Positions 16,798 to 24,117 of a stretch of 64,000 bases of DNA are shown here, piece after piece. The notes under the pieces are model-generated. The model worked only from the letters and a program-made list of their open reading frames with translations, was not told the origin of the DNA and did no database searches. The stretch's first letter is position 1, and each line of letters starts with the position of its first letter. The translations under genes were made by a program, and so were the position numbers. Source of the DNA: MADRE3 sp963718195 (GTDB taxonomy: Bacteria > Desulfobacterota > Desulfobulbia > Desulfobulbales > Desulfocapsaceae); contig CAVQYQ010000010.1 of assembly GCA_963718195.1 (NCBI GenBank), forward strand, positions 62,001 through 126,000, given 5' to 3'.

Positions 16798-18066
16798 ATG
16801 GCGATTGAGAAAATCACTGTACCCGACTTCGGTGACGTTCAGGAGATTACCGTATTGGAAGTTTACGTATCTGCTGGTGATACAGTTGAAGAAGAGACCC
16901 CTCTCATTTCCTTAGAGAGTGAAAAGGCGGTGATGGATATACCGAGTCCACTGTCAGGAGTCATTACCGAGATTCACCTGGCAGAGGGCGATACGGTAAA
17001 AAGTGATGATCTCATTGCCCTTCTCGATACGGTCGGTAGCCAGAAAGAACCGGAAGCTGAATCATCTGAAGCACCCGAATCACCCGCACCACCGCCAGCC
17101 GAAACAGAACCAATCAGCCAACCGGAAGCTGCCAGCGATGAGGAGGATGCCCCCGAGCACTTTCATGCGACGCCCTCAGTAAGGGGGTATGCCCGGGAGA
17201 AAAATGTCGATCTTTCAGCGGTGACGGGAAGCGGCCCCAAGGGCCGAATCCTCAAAGAGGACATTGACAACCAGTCTGCTTCAGCAACCGACACTGTTTC
17301 CACTGCTCCGCCGCAGTCGGGGACATCCGTCACTATCCCTGAAACAGTATTGGAGGATTTCAGCAAATTTGGTGCTGTCGAGGAAGCTCAATTGGGACGT
17401 ATCAAGCAGATCTCGGGACCACACCTGCATAAAAGTTGGGTAACCATTCCACATGTTACCCACTTTGATGAAGCGGATATCACTGATCTTGAAAATTTTA
17501 GAAAACAGATGAACGAAGAAGTGAGTCTGGAAAATATTAAATTCAGCCCGCTTGTCTTTATAATCAAAGCCGTGGTTTCAACACTGAAGGAATATCCACT
17601 TTTCAACAGCTCACTGGTACCAGGCGGAGAAAAGGTGATCCTGAAGAAATATTACAATATCGGGATCGCCGTTGATACCCCACAGGGCCTCGTTGTCCCG
17701 GTTATCAGGAATGCAGACCAGAAAGGAATGCGCGATATTGCCCTGGAATTAAAAAAACTTAGTGCAAATGCCCGGGAAGGGAAGCTCGCCATCCCCGATC
17801 TCCAGGGAGCGACATTTACCATTTCCAGTCTTGGCGGAATCGGTGGTACCGGATTTACCCCGATAATCAATGGTAGTCAGGTCGCCATTCTCGGCCTGTC
17901 AAAAAGTTACCAGAAACCTGTGTGGGACGGTGCGGTTTTTATTCCTCGTCTCACCCTGCCCTTCTCACTCTCCTACGACCACAGAGTGATCGATGGTGCT
18001 GATGCTGCCAGATTCTGCAGGTCACTGAGCAACAGTATTGAGGATTTACGAAGAGCACTGCTTTAA
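16798..18066 (+). CDS. aceF: Dihydrolipoamide acetyltransferase (PDH E2)
   Basis: Core of the PDH complex: carries acetyl groups on lipoate and transfers them to CoA. The 422 residues hold one lipoyl domain (1-78; lipoylated Lys43 in ESEKAVMDIPS), a Pro/Ala/Glu-rich linker (about 82-120), a peripheral-subunit-binding domain (about 123-156, ATPSVRGYAREKNVDLS) and the catalytic domain (about 195-422) with His395 and Asp399 in DHRVIDGAD. Only one lipoyl domain is present, against three in E. coli AceF. AAGGAG precedes the ATG at 16798. Co-transcribed with aceE and lpdA. Confidence 0.96.
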   Translation: MAIEKITVPDFGDVQEITVLEVYVSAGDTVEEETPLISLESEKAVMDIPSPLSGVITEIHLAEGDTVKSDDLIALLDTVGSQKEPEAESSEAPESPAPPPAETEPISQPEAASDEEDAPEHFHATPSVRGYAREKNVDLSAVTGSGPKGRILKEDIDNQSASATDTVSTAPPQSGTSVTIPETVLEDFSKFGAVEEAQLGRIKQISGPHLHKSWVTIPHVTHFDEADITDLENFRKQMNEEVSLENIKFSPLVFIIKAVVSTLKEYPLFNSSLVPGGEKVILKKYYNIGIAVDTPQGLVVPVIRNADQKGMRDIALELKKLSANAREGKLAIPDLQGATFTISSLGGIGGTGFTPIINGSQVAILGLSKSYQKPVWDGAVFIPRLTLPFSLSYDHRVIDGADAARFCRSLSNSIEDLRRALL

Positions 18067-18086
18067 GCAAAGGAGACAGAAAGACA

Positions 18087-19499
18087 ATGACAGAGACTAT
18101 TTCCACCGATGTTGCTGTATTGGGAGGTGGTCCGGGAGGCTATACCGCAGCGTTTCGTGCCGCTGATCTCGGACTTTCCGTATGCTTGATCGAACAGTCG
18201 GAACGACTTGGCGGAGTTTGCCTGAATGTCGGCTGTATTCCCTCAAAGACGCTGCTGCACGCTGCGACGATTATCGAAGATGCAGCCGAAGCTTCTGATT
18301 TTGGTATCTCCTTTGGCCAGCCCCAGATTGACCTTGACGCACTGAAAGAAAAAAAAGAAACGATAATAGGACAATTGACAGCTGGACTTGGCACCTTGAC
18401 CAAAAAAAGAAAGATTACCAGGGTCGTTGGCGCAGGCAAGTTCACCGGAAAAACAACTCTGACAGTAACTGGTCAGGACGGAGAACAGGCGGTCTCCTTC
18501 AAGCATGCGATCATTGCCACCGGCTCATACCCTTTCAAACTGCCCGGTGTCCCTGATGACCCAAGAATCTGGGACTCAACAAAGGCCTTGTCTCTTGACG
18601 ACATACCCCCACGGCTGCTGATTATTGGTGGCGGAATTATCGGTCTTGAAATGGCCCAGGTCTATGCTGCCTTGGGCTCAGAGATAACAATCATCGAGAT
18701 GGAACCCCAACTGATTCCCCCTGCCGACAAGGATGTCGTCCAGCCACTTTTTCTAAAACTGAAGAAAAGGTACCAGATTCATCTCAACAGTCGGGTAACC
18801 GAAATCCGTGCAACACCTGAAGCCATTGATGTCAGCTATGAAAGCGGTGGTGACAATAAAACTGCTGATTACGACGCAGTCCTGGTTGCTGTAGGAAGAA
18901 GACCGAATAGTGATGGAATAGGTCTTGAAAGTGTGGGTGTAGAGGTGTCAGCATCCAATTTCATCGAGGTAAACGAGAAGCAGCAGACCAACCTGCCCCA
19001 TATTTTTGCAATCGGCGACGTTGCCGGGGAACCAATGCTTGCCCACAAGGCGACTCACCAGGGAAAAGTCGCCGCTGAAGTCATTGCTGGTCAGCCATCT
19101 GCTTTCACCCCGCTGACAATACCCTCTGTCGCCTATACAAACCCTGAAGTTGCCTGGATGGGGCTGACTGAGAAAGAGGCGAAGGAACAGGGGTATGACT
19201 ACCAGAAAGGGAAATTTTCATGGGGGGCAAGTGGTCGTGCATTATGTTCCGGGGCTGCCACTGGCGCAACTAAGGTGCTCTTTGATTCCAAGAGCAACCG
19301 AATACTTGGCGCCGCAATCTGCGGTATCAATGCCGGGGAGCTGATCCACGAGGCGGTACTCGCCCTTGAAATGGGTGCCGATGCAGAAGATATTAGTAAA
19401 ACGATACATGCACACCCAACGCTTGCTGAAACGTTTGCTTTTGCAGCGGAGATGGTAGATGGCTCGATCACTGACGCACTGCCACCCAAAAAGAAATAA
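18087..19499 (+). CDS. lpdA: Dihydrolipoamide dehydrogenase (PDH E3)
   Basis: Flavoprotein disulfide reductase of 470 residues that reoxidises dihydrolipoamide and reduces NAD+. FAD motif GGGPGG (13-18), redox-active Cys45 and Cys50 in GGVCLNVGC, a second Rossmann motif (GGGIIGLEMAQ), and the C-terminal catalytic pair His443/Glu448 in HAHPTLAE are all visible. RBS AAAGGAG; 20 bases after aceF, as the last gene of the PDH operon. It may also serve other lipoyl complexes in the cell. Confidence 0.96.
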   Translation: MTETISTDVAVLGGGPGGYTAAFRAADLGLSVCLIEQSERLGGVCLNVGCIPSKTLLHAATIIEDAAEASDFGISFGQPQIDLDALKEKKETIIGQLTAGLGTLTKKRKITRVVGAGKFTGKTTLTVTGQDGEQAVSFKHAIIATGSYPFKLPGVPDDPRIWDSTKALSLDDIPPRLLIIGGGIIGLEMAQVYAALGSEITIIEMEPQLIPPADKDVVQPLFLKLKKRYQIHLNSRVTEIRATPEAIDVSYESGGDNKTADYDAVLVAVGRRPNSDGIGLESVGVEVSASNFIEVNEKQQTNLPHIFAIGDVAGEPMLAHKATHQGKVAAEVIAGQPSAFTPLTIPSVAYTNPEVAWMGLTEKEAKEQGYDYQKGKFSWGASGRALCSGAATGATKVLFDSKSNRILGAAICGINAGELIHEAVLALEMGADAEDISKTIHAHPTLAETFAFAAEMVDGSITDALPPKKK

Positions 19500-19517
19500 T
19501 TTCAGCAATACAATCGA

Positions 19518-19565
19518 CATGACTGTCAGCCACCCAGGTCACTGACCGATAAGCGGGCAGTCATG
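19518..19565 (+). other. Stem-loop region 3' of lpdA
   Basis: CATGACTG (19518-19525) and CAGTCATG (19558-19565) form a perfect 8-bp stem enclosing a smaller hairpin (GGTC-ACT-GACC, 19537-19547). There is no T-run, so it may stabilise the 3' end rather than terminate transcription. Confidence 0.3.
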
Positions 19566-19715
19566 CTCAGGTAGCGCTCGCAGTCAATAATACAGGGTTC
19601 TACCCGAAACCTGCCTCTTTGGCTGGATTTCAACTTCACCGCTCAAGCAGCCTCCCTTCTGATCGGTACCGACGGCAAACCACCCAATTTTTTGCGGTTT
19701 TTATGAATATTATTC

Positions 19716-19744
19716 TTGACATTGCGCTTATGGGAGAATATTGT
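19716..19744 (+). promoter_or_regulatory. Promoter of the Lrp/AsnC-lysA pair
   Basis: TTGACA (19716-19721, perfect) and TATTGT (19739-19744, 4 of 6) at 17-base spacing, about 37 bases before the ATG at 19782. The expected start lies inside the inverted repeat at 19740-19760. Confidence 0.5.
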
Positions 19745-19760
19745 TCTTTATAATAACAAT
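19740..19760. promoter_or_regulatory. Inverted repeat overlapping the -10, possible autoregulatory operator
   Basis: ATTGTT (19740-19745) and AACAAT (19755-19760), 9 bases apart, in an AT-rich stretch. Lrp/AsnC regulators often repress their own genes by binding such AT-rich palindromes, and this one would cover the -10 and start site. Confidence 0.4.
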
Positions 19761-19781
19761 TATCATGAATTGAATTGGATC

Positions 19782-20237
19782 ATGGACCATAAAAATATTG
19801 AAATTTTAAAAATACTGCAGGAAAAAGCCCGGATTCCCAATGTTGAGGTTTCAAGGCTGATCAATCTTGCTCCTTCTGCTGTACTGGAACGTATCCGCAA
19901 GATGGAACAAGCGGGAATCATCGAGCGCTATGAGGTCCGGCTGAACCCAACACGATTCAATTGTCGGCAGATCTCATTTATCCATATCTTTCTTACAGAA
20001 GATACAGAGAGTGCAGACGTGGGCAGCCAGCTTTCTATGATCAAAGAAGTACAGGAGATTCATTTCATCGCTGGCCAGGACTGTTTTCTTGCCAAAGTCC
20101 GAACAGCAGACACAACCACACTCGACGAACTGCTGAGATCCAGGATCATCACGATTCCAGGAGTCAGAGCGACCAAAACATTTCCTGTACTATCAACAGT
20201 AAAGGAAACAGCCCAGATACCCATTAAAACCGACTGA
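19782..20237 (+). CDS. Lrp/AsnC-family transcriptional regulator
   Basis: A 151-residue DNA-binding protein. An N-terminal winged HTH (about 1-55: NIEILKILQEKARIPNVEVS, then LAPSAVLERIRKMEQAGII) is followed by an ALDH-fold RAM domain (about 65-145) that typically binds an amino acid and sets oligomer state. The ATG at 19782 starts the HTH in the right place; the frame is open 66 bases further upstream, but that stretch is the promoter. The gene ends 13 bases before the lysA-like decarboxylase and is probably co-transcribed with it, so the ligand may be lysine, diaminopimelate or a related amino acid (inference). Confidence 0.92.
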   Translation: MDHKNIEILKILQEKARIPNVEVSRLINLAPSAVLERIRKMEQAGIIERYEVRLNPTRFNCRQISFIHIFLTEDTESADVGSQLSMIKEVQEIHFIAGQDCFLAKVRTADTTTLDELLRSRIITIPGVRATKTFPVLSTVKETAQIPIKTD

Positions 20238-20250
20238 GGAACCCCAAACC

Positions 20251-21510
20251 ATGCCAATGTCAGAAGAGTTCAAAGAAAAACTGTTTACCCGGCTACCGGA
20301 AATTTCATCCCATTTTGGTACGCCATTTCATATCTATGACGAAGCGGGTATCAGAACTACCTGCCAAAACGTGACAAAAGCATTTTCCGGAATCGAAACG
20401 TTCCGCGAATATTACGCGGTCAAGGCGCTTCCCAATCCGTCAATTTTATCAATAATGAAGGAAGTGGGATTTGGTTTCGATTGCAGCTCCGTACCTGAAC
20501 TCATCCTCTCACGTCAGGCAGGCGGAACCGGTGATGATCTGATGTTCACTTCGAACAATACCAGCCTCAAGGAATTCAAAGCTGCGGCAGCAGACGGTGG
20601 CTCCATTCTCAACCTTGATGATATCTCCCTGATCGACAAGATCCCGGAAATGCCCGAAACAATCTGCTTCAGATATAACCCGGGAGCAGAGCGGGACGGC
20701 AATGCAATAATCGGTAGTCCCCTTGAAGCAAAATATGGGGTAAGTCGAGATCAGATTGTTGACGCCTACCGATTTGCGCGAGCACGTGGAGCAAAACGTT
20801 TTGGTCTGCACACCATGCTCGCCTCTAATGAGCTGAACTATAAGTACATGGTGGAAACAGCCAGAATGCTTCTTGAGCTTGCAGAGAAAATCCAGACAGA
20901 GCTCGGGATACCTTTTGATTTTATCAATATCGGTGGTGGATTGGGAATTCCTTATAAGCCGGACCAGACAGAACTGGACCTGGAAACAATGGGAGCAGAA
21001 ATAAGTGAACTATTCCAGGAGTTCAAAGCGACCCACGCCTATATGCCAGCGCTTTATATGGAAAGTGGCAGATACATAACCGGACCGCACGGGGTGCTTG
21101 TCACCTCCGCCATCAACCGAAAAGAAATTTATCGCACCTACATCGGGGTTGATGCGTGCATGTCAGCACTCATGAGACCGGCACTTTATGGGGCATACCA
21201 CCATATTGATGTGGTTGGAACCAACAATTCATCTGAAACCGAGGTGGTGGACGTAGTTGGATCGCTGTGCGAGAACAATGACAAATTCGCTATTCAACGG
21301 GAGTTGCCGATCATCAGCGACGGTGATCTTCTGGTCATTCATGACACTGGTGCGCATGGTCATTCAATGGGCTTCAATTACAATTCCAAAATGCGGCCCC
21401 AGGAACTACTGCTCAAAGAAGACGGCCGCGTATCGCTAATCCGTCGGGCAGAGACTTATGACGACTACTTTGCCACCCTTGATTTCCCCGAAAAGGTCTA
21501 TAGCCCTTAG
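20251..21510 (+). CDS. lysA: PLP-dependent decarboxylase, diaminopimelate decarboxylase-like (fold type III)
   Basis: A 419-residue alanine-racemase-fold enzyme of the Orn/DAP/Arg decarboxylase 2 family, expected to make L-lysine from meso-diaminopimelate. The PLP lysine is Lys58 in YYAVKALPNP, with the phosphate-binding GGGLG at 228-232. Two motifs differ from textbook LysA: the usual HIGSQ region reads LHTMLASNE (186-194), and the CES.D substrate loop reads CENND (340-344). It also lacks dapA/dapF neighbours. It therefore belongs to a divergent LysA-like branch, and the natural substrate could be another diamino acid or a carboxy-polyamine. The upstream Lrp/AsnC gene supports amino-acid control. 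Confidence 0.78.
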   Translation: MPMSEEFKEKLFTRLPEISSHFGTPFHIYDEAGIRTTCQNVTKAFSGIETFREYYAVKALPNPSILSIMKEVGFGFDCSSVPELILSRQAGGTGDDLMFTSNNTSLKEFKAAAADGGSILNLDDISLIDKIPEMPETICFRYNPGAERDGNAIIGSPLEAKYGVSRDQIVDAYRFARARGAKRFGLHTMLASNELNYKYMVETARMLLELAEKIQTELGIPFDFINIGGGLGIPYKPDQTELDLETMGAEISELFQEFKATHAYMPALYMESGRYITGPHGVLVTSAINRKEIYRTYIGVDACMSALMRPALYGAYHHIDVVGTNNSSETEVVDVVGSLCENNDKFAIQRELPIISDGDLLVIHDTGAHGHSMGFNYNSKMRPQELLLKEDGRVSLIRRAETYDDYFATLDFPEKVYSP

Positions 21511-21514
21511 TAGC

Positions 21515-21554
21515 ACATGGAGGAATGGTTGGAGTACGACGCCTTCCTCCATGT
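21515..21554. other. Stem-loop after lysA
   Basis: A perfect 11-bp stem, ACATGGAGGAA against TTCCTCCATGT, with an 18-base loop, 5 bases after the stop. An A-rich run follows on the plus strand, so it is not a standard terminator in that direction. It may cap the lysA mRNA. Confidence 0.5.
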
Positions 21555-21567
21555 ACGAAAAAAGATA

Positions 21568-22056
21568 CTACTCAGCGGCCAGCTCTTTTGCCAGTTGCTC
21601 TGGAGGCATCGTCCAGAACGGTGTTCCATCACTGGTCAGTCGAACTTTAAAACTATAGCCGCCATCTTTTTTTATCTTTGCTGCGATAAAGACCGTATCA
21701 TCACCGATATCTGCCCAGGCACCCTTGATTTTTACCCATTCGCCGCGCTTCAATCCAGTTTCCCGCTCTGATGCATATGCTTGAGGGCAGACATGGATAG
21801 CGACTTTGTCCCCTCCACCTTCATCGAGGATGAATCCCGTGCCGGAAGCCATTCCGGGCAGCGGGGTAATTTTAATGAATTTGACAATAGTCCCTTTAAT
21901 GGAATCCCGCTCTTTCGGGTTATAGAGCTCATTGTACTCAGAACCAAGCTCCCACCCTTTGCTATCTTTATCTCCAGCAAGCATCGATGAGACGGATACG
22001 GCCTGCAGCAGCGCAAGGCAAATCAAAAAAACGAATAATCGAATTAATTGGTGCAT
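21568..22056 (-). CDS. Exported protein of unknown function, OB-fold-like
   Basis: No family recognised with confidence. The 162 residues begin with a signal peptide (about 1-28) and continue as a beta-rich domain: SIKGTIVKFIKI, GFILDEGGGDKVAIHVCP, WVKIKGAWADIGDDTVFIAAKIK. Short strands with Gly-rich turns and the order of a 'modify/seal/extend' barrel resemble periplasmic OB-folds. One cysteine (about residue 97) lies in VAIHVCP. A good RBS (GGAGG) precedes ATG 22056. It is convergent with lysA and separated by about 100 bases from the racemase gene upstream, so an operon with it is possible. Function unknown. Confidence 0.7.
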   Translation of the reverse strand: MHQLIRLFVFLICLALLQAVSVSSMLAGDKDSKGWELGSEYNELYNPKERDSIKGTIVKFIKITPLPGMASGTGFILDEGGGDKVAIHVCPQAYASERETGLKRGEWVKIKGAWADIGDDTVFIAAKIKKDGGYSFKVRLTSDGTPFWTMPPEQLAKELAAE

Positions 22057-22153
22057 AATACCTCCACAGGTAAAAATCTCTCTATACGGCTTCTTGATAT
22101 ATGGTAATCTTTTTTTTCAAGAAACAAATACTGCTTCTGAAAATAATTCACTA

Positions 22154-22855
22154 TTACTCATTATTCGTGACGATTTCACGGACAGCCCGCTCGGCGTGCA
22201 GCGCTGTTGTATCGTAGAGTCTGAGGTCGGTATCCTGGGCGCGGAGCAACAGGGATATCTCGGTACAGCCAAGAATGATCGCCTCCGCACCCCGCCGAGC
22301 GAGGTTTTCAGCAATTGATAGGTAACTTGTTCTTGATTTCTCCACTATTTCTCCAAGACAGAGCTCACTGAAGATAACCTCGTGCACAATCTTTCTCTCA
22401 CTCTCCTCGGGAATAATTACTTGCAACCCATACCTGTCTTCAAGACGACCTCGATAAAAGGATTGCTCCATGGTGAAACTGGTCCCGAGTAATCCAACGG
22501 TCTGCACCCGGTCTTCGACAATGCGATCTGCCGTTGCATCGGCTATGTGAAGCAGCGGCACACCAATCGAGGCGGCCACCTGGTCTGCAACTTTATGCAT
22601 AGTATTGGTACAGATCATCATACAATCAGCCCCGGCCTGTTCAAGACGACAGGCTGCATCGGCGAGCAGGCTTCCGGCCTCGTCCCATTTCCCGGCCACC
22701 TGCAATGTCTCAATTTCGGCAAAGTCGACACTGTAGAGAAGGATTTTTGCAGAGTGAAACCCACCATACACTTTTTTGACCCCTTCGTTTATGAGTCGGT
22801 AATAGGTGGCGGTCGATTCCCAGCTCATCCCGCCAATCAGCCCAATGGTTTTCAT
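22154..22855 (-). CDS. Aspartate/glutamate racemase-family protein (YgeA/RacX-like)
   Basis: A cofactor-independent amino acid racemase of 233 residues with two pseudo-symmetric alpha/beta domains. The two catalytic cysteines are present: Cys82 in MICTNTMH and Cys197 in LGCTEISLLL. The N-terminal IGLIGGMSWEST is the YgeA/RacX signature; that subgroup often acts on amino acids other than Asp or Glu. The ATG is three bases after the KdnB-like gene's stop, so the two are co-translated. Whether the pairing is functional is unknown. Confidence 0.88.
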   Translation of the reverse strand: MKTIGLIGGMSWESTATYYRLINEGVKKVYGGFHSAKILLYSVDFAEIETLQVAGKWDEAGSLLADAACRLEQAGADCMMICTNTMHKVADQVAASIGVPLLHIADATADRIVEDRVQTVGLLGTSFTMEQSFYRGRLEDRYGLQVIIPEESERKIVHEVIFSELCLGEIVEKSRTSYLSIAENLARRGAEAIILGCTEISLLLRAQDTDLRLYDTTALHAERAVREIVTNNE

Positions 22856-22858
22856 TGC

Positions 22859-23923
22859 TTACATTCTGAGCAGAAGTTCCCGGGCACGCTCGCGAGGCAT
22901 CAATATCTGCCAATCCTCGCCAAGACAGTTTTCCCAGAGGGGCGCGAGGCCAAGTGCAACAGTTACCATCTGTTCAATCTGTTCTTCGGTTAATCCCGAG
23001 GTAACCCCCTGCGGGAGCACAATATCGTGTTTTTTCATCATCGACCTGAATTCTGCAACGCCCTCGGGGTAAAACTCATCAAGGTGATTGAAGGCGATAC
23101 AACAACCGATGCCATGATGAATTCCGAGTAGAAAGGACAGACCGTACGAGAGCGCATGGCAGGCGCCGACCTGCGAATAGGCGATACTCATACCACCGAA
23201 GTATGAAGCCATCATTAACTTATCATCTTTATCAGCGTGATCCTCAAGAAACACCTGCCGGCACAGGTCGATGGACTTCTCCCCGTATGCCTTGCTGAAT
23301 TCATTGATATAGGTCCCTTCCAGGGATTCGACATCGTGGATATAACAATCCATACCGGTATAAAACCACTGTTCCTTGGGGACACCTGCAACAAGTTCAG
23401 GGTCGAGCACGATCTGATCGTACAGGGTGTAATCGGAGTTAATTCCAAGTTTCTTGACTGGTCCGGTCAGTACGGTGGTTCTCGATATCTCTGCCCCCGT
23501 CCCCGACAATGTTGGCACAGCGACTTTATAGATGGCCGGATGCTTTATCAAATCCCACCCCTGATAGTCGGCAGCTGACCCTTGATTTGTCAACATCAGT
23601 GATACAGCTTTGGCTATATCAAGTGTCGAGCCCCCGCCGATGCCAATGATACCGTCCGGCAGGTCCTGGGAGTGCTCACGAACCCTGACGACCAGTTCAT
23701 CGATATAGGAGGTCTTCGGCTCGTCATCAACGTTAACATGAAGAATAAAATCTCTGCCGTGCGCTGGGATACGTTGCTCGAGCTGACTGTTTTGAAATAC
23801 ATCATCAACAATATAGACCACAAAACCACTAGCGGTACGCTTTTCAGATAGAATATCAGCCAACTGGCTGAAACATCCCCTGCCGAATATTATTCGAGGC
23901 ACTATTGCAAAGTTTCTATACAT
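22859..23923 (-). CDS. kdnB: Iron-containing alcohol dehydrogenase family, probable 3-deoxy-D-manno-octulosonate 8-oxidase (KdnB-like)
   Basis: A 354-residue NAD(P)-dependent metal dehydrogenase. GIGGGST (94-100) binds the nucleotide; Asp192, His196, His256 and His269 or His270 are the likely metal ligands. The N-terminal NFAIVPRIIFGRG, the DEPKTSYIDEL segment (67-77) and QWFYTGMDCYIHD (185-197) closely resemble, from memory, Shewanella KdnB. That enzyme oxidises Kdo at C8 so that the aminotransferase KdnA can make 8-amino-Kdo for LPS. No kdnA is adjacent, so the role is inferred from resemblance alone; a generic type III alcohol dehydrogenase is the alternative. RBS GGGAG before ATG 23923. 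Confidence 0.7.
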   Translation of the reverse strand: MYRNFAIVPRIIFGRGCFSQLADILSEKRTASGFVVYIVDDVFQNSQLEQRIPAHGRDFILHVNVDDEPKTSYIDELVVRVREHSQDLPDGIIGIGGGSTLDIAKAVSLMLTNQGSAADYQGWDLIKHPAIYKVAVPTLSGTGAEISRTTVLTGPVKKLGINSDYTLYDQIVLDPELVAGVPKEQWFYTGMDCYIHDVESLEGTYINEFSKAYGEKSIDLCRQVFLEDHADKDDKLMMASYFGGMSIAYSQVGACHALSYGLSFLLGIHHGIGCCIAFNHLDEFYPEGVAEFRSMMKKHDIVLPQGVTSGLTEEQIEQMVTVALGLAPLWENCLGEDWQILMPRERARELLLRM

Positions 23924-24117
23924 GGCGGTCTTACTCCCTTTTTTGTATTACGTTGATCAGCTTGAAAATGTTATACCAGAGGACCATTATCAGAAGCTCT
24001 CTGAAATCTCAAGTCATTTGAGCGACTGAGCACTGTTGTTTGTCGTGCACTGCCAGACAATTTCAACTATAATGATCCGTTCGATCAATCCCAACCACTA
24101 TATGTATAAAAAGTAAT

